Assembly: GCA_905371715.1 (NCBI GenBank) | Contig: CAJPLV010000001.1 | Location: 1-64,000, forward strand | Source: Candidatus Saccharimonadota bacterium | GTDB taxonomy: Bacteria; Patescibacteriota; Saccharimonadia; Saccharimonadales; Saccharimonadaceae | DNA: 64,000 bases | Direction of reading: 5' to 3' | Shown: positions 61,553-64,000 of the stretch, piece after piece | Numbering within the stretch: position 1 is the first letter of the stretch | Layout: each line of letters opens with the position of its first letter | The notes under the pieces: generated by a model | What the model saw: only the letters and a program-made list of their open reading frames with translations | The model's database searches: none | What the model was told of the DNA's origin: nothing | Made by a program: the position numbers and the translations under genes

Positions 61553-62830
61553 ATGAGCGAGCGGAGATTAAAGCTAAAATTTCCGAAACGGTTTTTGTGG
61601 GGCGTCGCAACGTCAGCGCACCAAATTGAAGGCGGACTGCATAATAACTGGACGGTTTGGGAGCAGGAGAATGCGAAATCGCTGGCAACGCAAGCACCGT
61701 ACCAATACGGCGATTTAGATAATTGGAATGCGGTAAAACCGGCGGCAAAATCGCCCGATAATTATATTTCTGGCAAGGCGACAAATCATTACGAATTGTA
61801 TGAGCAGGATTTAGATTTAGCGCGCAAGATGAATATGAATGCGTTTCGTTTGAGCATTGAATGGTCGCGAATTCAACCTGAAAAGGGCGCGTGGAACGCA
61901 GCGGCGGTTGAGCATTACAAGGCAGTGCTCGCGGCATGTAAACAACGCGGCATTGAGCCGATTGTGACGCTGTTCCACTTTACATTGCCGGTATGGTTTG
62001 CAGAGATCGGTGGGTTTGAGAAACGCGCCAATGTAAAATATTTTGTCGAGTTTGCCGAGCATATTTTGCAGGAATTAGGATCGCGGGTGCGCTATATTAT
62101 CACAGTGAACGAACCGTGCGTGTATGCGCATGAGAGCTACCTGCGCGGCAGCTGGCCTCCGCAAGTGCAAAATCGGCGGCGCATGCGTGCGGTGCTTAAG
62201 AATCTTGCGGCAGCGCATAACCGTGTAGCCGACATCGTACACAGAGTGAATCGGCGCTACAAAGTGTCGGTAGCGAAAAATAGTGCGTATGTCTATCCGG
62301 GCGACGATGCGGTCCTGACGGTGCGCGCAGCAGGGATTATGCAGTATTTGCAAGATGATTATTTCTTGAAAAAAGTTGTAAAGCGCTGCGACTTCATCGG
62401 CGTGAATTATTACCAAAGTGCGCGCGTGTACGGCTACCGTGTGCATAATCCCGACATTGAGGTGAATGATTTAGGCTGGGATATGCAGCCGCAGCACCTG
62501 CAACAGGTGTTAGAGCGGCTGTATGACACGTATCACAAGCCAGTGTTTGTGACGGAGAATGGCGTAGCGGACGCGGGCGATCGATATCGCAAGCATTGGT
62601 TGGCGCAGTCAATTATGGCGATGAACCAAGCAATTGAGCATGGTGTTGATGTGCTCGGTTATTTGCATTGGAGTTTAACCGATAATTTTGAATGGGACAA
62701 GGGATTTTGGCCGCGCTTTGGACTATTTGATGTGGATTATACAACGTTTACGCGGATGCCGCGACCAAGTGCACTATGGCTAGCGCGGTTTTTGAAGCAG
62801 CAGAAGGAGATGCGAGATGGCAAACGATGA
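61553..62830 (+). CDS. Glycoside hydrolase family 1 (beta-glycosidase)
   Basis: A 425-residue retaining beta-glycosidase. Family motifs: FLWGVATSAHQIEGG near residues 12-26, the acid/base Glu in TVNEP near 186, and the nucleophile Glu in FVTENG near 335. No signal peptide, so it acts inside the cell on imported or recycled sugars. ATG 61553 is chosen by the -10 box; an in-frame start 42 bases upstream lies before it. It overlaps yvcK by 14 bases. Confidence 0.95.
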   Translation: MSERRLKLKFPKRFLWGVATSAHQIEGGLHNNWTVWEQENAKSLATQAPYQYGDLDNWNAVKPAAKSPDNYISGKATNHYELYEQDLDLARKMNMNAFRLSIEWSRIQPEKGAWNAAAVEHYKAVLAACKQRGIEPIVTLFHFTLPVWFAEIGGFEKRANVKYFVEFAEHILQELGSRVRYIITVNEPCVYAHESYLRGSWPPQVQNRRRMRAVLKNLAAAHNRVADIVHRVNRRYKVSVAKNSAYVYPGDDAVLTVRAAGIMQYLQDDYFLKKVVKRCDFIGVNYYQSARVYGYRVHNPDIEVNDLGWDMQPQHLQQVLERLYDTYHKPVFVTENGVADAGDRYRKHWLAQSIMAMNQAIEHGVDVLGYLHWSLTDNFEWDKGFWPRFGLFDVDYTTFTRMPRPSALWLARFLKQQKEMRDGKR

Positions 62831-63818
62831 AATCACCGGCGTAAAGATAGTCGTCATCGGCGGCGGGACGGGCAGTTTCACGCTGCTGCAGGGCGTTAAA
62901 CGCTACGCGAAGCATGTGACAGCGCTCGTTAATATGGCGGACGATGGCGGTTCGACAGGGCAGCTGCGCGATGAGCTGGGCGTGCTGCCGCCCGGCGATG
63001 TACGCCAGTGTTTGGTGGCGCTGAGCGATAGCCCAAAAGTGCGCGACCTCTTTAATTATCGGTTTGATGAAGGCAGTTTGAAGGGTCATGCGTTTGGTAA
63101 TTTATTTTTGACGGCGCTTGAAAAAATGACAGGCAGTTTTGGCGAGGCGGTTGAACTGGCGGGGCGCGTGCTGAATATTGAAGGGCGCGTTGAGCCGGTG
63201 ACGCTAAGCGATGTTACGCTGTGCGTTGAGGGTGTAGACAGGCGTCCAGTGAAAGGGCAATTCACGATTGCGCACCAAGAAATTGCAAAGCGACCGAAGA
63301 TTTGGTTGGAGCCGACAGCGGTGGCGAATCCTGCGGCGGTGCGGGCAATCTTAAGGGCGGATTTAGTCGTTGTTGCGCCGGGAAATCTGTATGGCAGCTT
63401 GGCGCCGGTGTTGGTGATTGATGGAATCCGGCGCGCGCTGCACGAGACGCGCGCAAAATGCGTGTATGTGTGTAATTTAGTGACAAAGCCTGGTCCAACG
63501 GATGGGTTTACGGTGAAAGATTTTGCGAGCGAAATTGAGCGCTTGGCGGGCGGCGAGTTCTTAGATTATGTTGTGTTTAATAATGACGAACCGTCGCCGG
63601 AATTGATGGAAAAATATGCGCACGGCGGGGAATTGGTCGTGAAGTACGATCTCAACGAGCTGCGCCGGCAGCATTACGAATTTCGCGGTGTACCGATTCT
63701 TGCGAAGCAAGCGTGGACAGGGGCACAGGCGAGCGATCCGATTGCATCGGCGCGCAGCTTCATTCGGCATGATTCAGACGCGGTAGCGCGGCAGCTGATG
63801 CGCCTGTACTTTGCGTAA
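62817..63818 (+). CDS. yvcK: Gluconeogenesis factor / YvcK family protein
   Basis: A 333-residue CofD/YvcK-like UDP-sugar-binding regulator that affects peptidoglycan and carbon metabolism in Bacillus. Motifs: VVIGGGTGSFTLLQGVK near residues 12-28, VNMADDGGSTGQLRDELGVLPPGDVRQCL near 39-67, and the FNYRF...GHAFGNL segment near 80-97. AAGGAG precedes ATG 62817. It overlaps the GH1 gene, so the two form one operon. Confidence 0.94.
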   Translation: MANDEITGVKIVVIGGGTGSFTLLQGVKRYAKHVTALVNMADDGGSTGQLRDELGVLPPGDVRQCLVALSDSPKVRDLFNYRFDEGSLKGHAFGNLFLTALEKMTGSFGEAVELAGRVLNIEGRVEPVTLSDVTLCVEGVDRRPVKGQFTIAHQEIAKRPKIWLEPTAVANPAAVRAILRADLVVVAPGNLYGSLAPVLVIDGIRRALHETRAKCVYVCNLVTKPGPTDGFTVKDFASEIERLAGGEFLDYVVFNNDEPSPELMEKYAHGGELVVKYDLNELRRQHYEFRGVPILAKQAWTGAQASDPIASARSFIRHDSDAVARQLMRLYFA

Positions 63819-63880
63819 TTTTTTAGGAAGGGCACGCGGGCAGCTTTTTTGTGTTGCTTGATAATACATGGGTAGCAAAA

Positions 63881-63904
63881 TGTAGCAAAAAATGCTACGC
63901 TACA
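63881..63904. repeat. Nested inverted repeats TGTAGC/GCTACA
   Basis: TGTAGC (63881-63886) pairs with GCTACA (63899-63904), and inside it GTAGCA pairs with TGCTAC. GTAGCAAAA also occurs just upstream. No T-run follows, so it is not a clear terminator of yvcK. Confidence 0.5.
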
Positions 63905-63945
63905 TCATTGATAATTTGTAAAAATACCTCTGTTATTATCTTGAT

Positions 63946-63967
63946 TTTTCCACAGTTTTGTGGAAAA
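63946..63967. repeat. DnaA-box-like inverted repeat near the right edge
   Basis: Perfect 9-bp arms TTTTCCACA (63946-63954) and TGTGGAAAA (63959-63967) around a 4-base spacer, in an AT-rich intergenic region after yvcK. Each arm is one base away from the DnaA box TTATCCACA. Confidence 0.5.
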
Positions 63968-64000
63968 CATAACCACGTTGTTTCAAAAAGTCAAAAAAGA

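Noticed and set aside
1-64000. CRISPR array, prophage, transposon or tRNA genes
   Set aside because: No regularly spaced repeats, no transposase or integrase domains, no inverted repeats flanking a gene, and no cloverleaf sequences were recognised by eye; a tool scan would be decisive.

Overview
The window reads as a gene-dense bacterial chromosome segment of moderate GC with short intergenic gaps. The best fit is Candidatus Patescibacteria (CPR), probably a Saccharibacteria (TM7) relative. Supporting signs are very short gaps, many genes placed directly behind a -10 box with no ribosome binding site, small CPR-style hypothetical proteins (one DUF5663-like), a compact prolyl-tRNA synthetase, and a thinned rpsB-to-proS cluster. 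This assignment is an inference from content; no rRNA or tRNA gene was seen. UGA behaves as a normal stop codon.

Layout. 1-1820: a hypothetical gene, ung, and L31 type B on the reverse strand. 1980-5580: an accessory patch with a 783-residue orphan protein and a decaying pseudogene. 5616-12250: rpsB-tsf-(unknown)-frr-uppS-rseP-CPBP protease-proS, a recognisable remnant of the classical cluster, lacking pyrH, cdsA and dxr at their usual places. 12340-16800: greA, lysS, then a nucleotide-handling group (a frameshifted Maf, NUDIX, NDK-like, ITPase). 16890-24470: a zinc dehydrogenase (reverse), a DUF2207 membrane protein, PadR-PspC with a palindromic operator, uppP, and two reverse-strand hypotheticals. 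24570-35160: serS, a dihydroorotate dehydrogenase, hibernation factor, secA, M16 protease, murD, an M48 protease and prfB. 35170-40750: a hypothetical, then ftsE-ftsX-CHAP hydrolase-Ctp protease-response regulator, and L27 (reverse). 40880-48880: TRM11-like methyltransferase (reverse), flippase-like protein, xseA-xseB-methyltransferase, a PsbP-like membrane protein, histidine kinase-response regulator-recO, and glyS. 49067-53571: a coiled-coil protein followed by a run of unrecognised, partly paralogous small proteins; this is the most novel part. 53740-63820: glutamine amidotransferase, Hsp20, a Cys-rich unknown with a PHP phosphoesterase, a gene behind two perfect palindromes, RNase H, Pif1-like helicase, an orphan DUF4868/KwaB-like gene, a GH1 glycosidase and yvcK. 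The right edge carries a DnaA-box-like inverted repeat.

How the genes fit together. Several sets serve the envelope: UppS, UppP and MurD in the undecaprenyl and peptidoglycan cycle, FtsEX with a secreted CHAP hydrolase in division, and RseP, CPBP, HtpX-like, M16 and Ctp proteases with SecA and PadR/PspC in envelope quality control. Translation is represented by S2, EF-Ts, RRF, L27, L31, RF2, HPF and four aminoacyl-tRNA synthetases. DNA upkeep is represented by Ung, RecO, ExoVII, RNase H and a Pif1-like helicase. About twenty genes share one start architecture (-10 hexamer, 6-11 bases, start codon), which points to widespread leaderless transcription.
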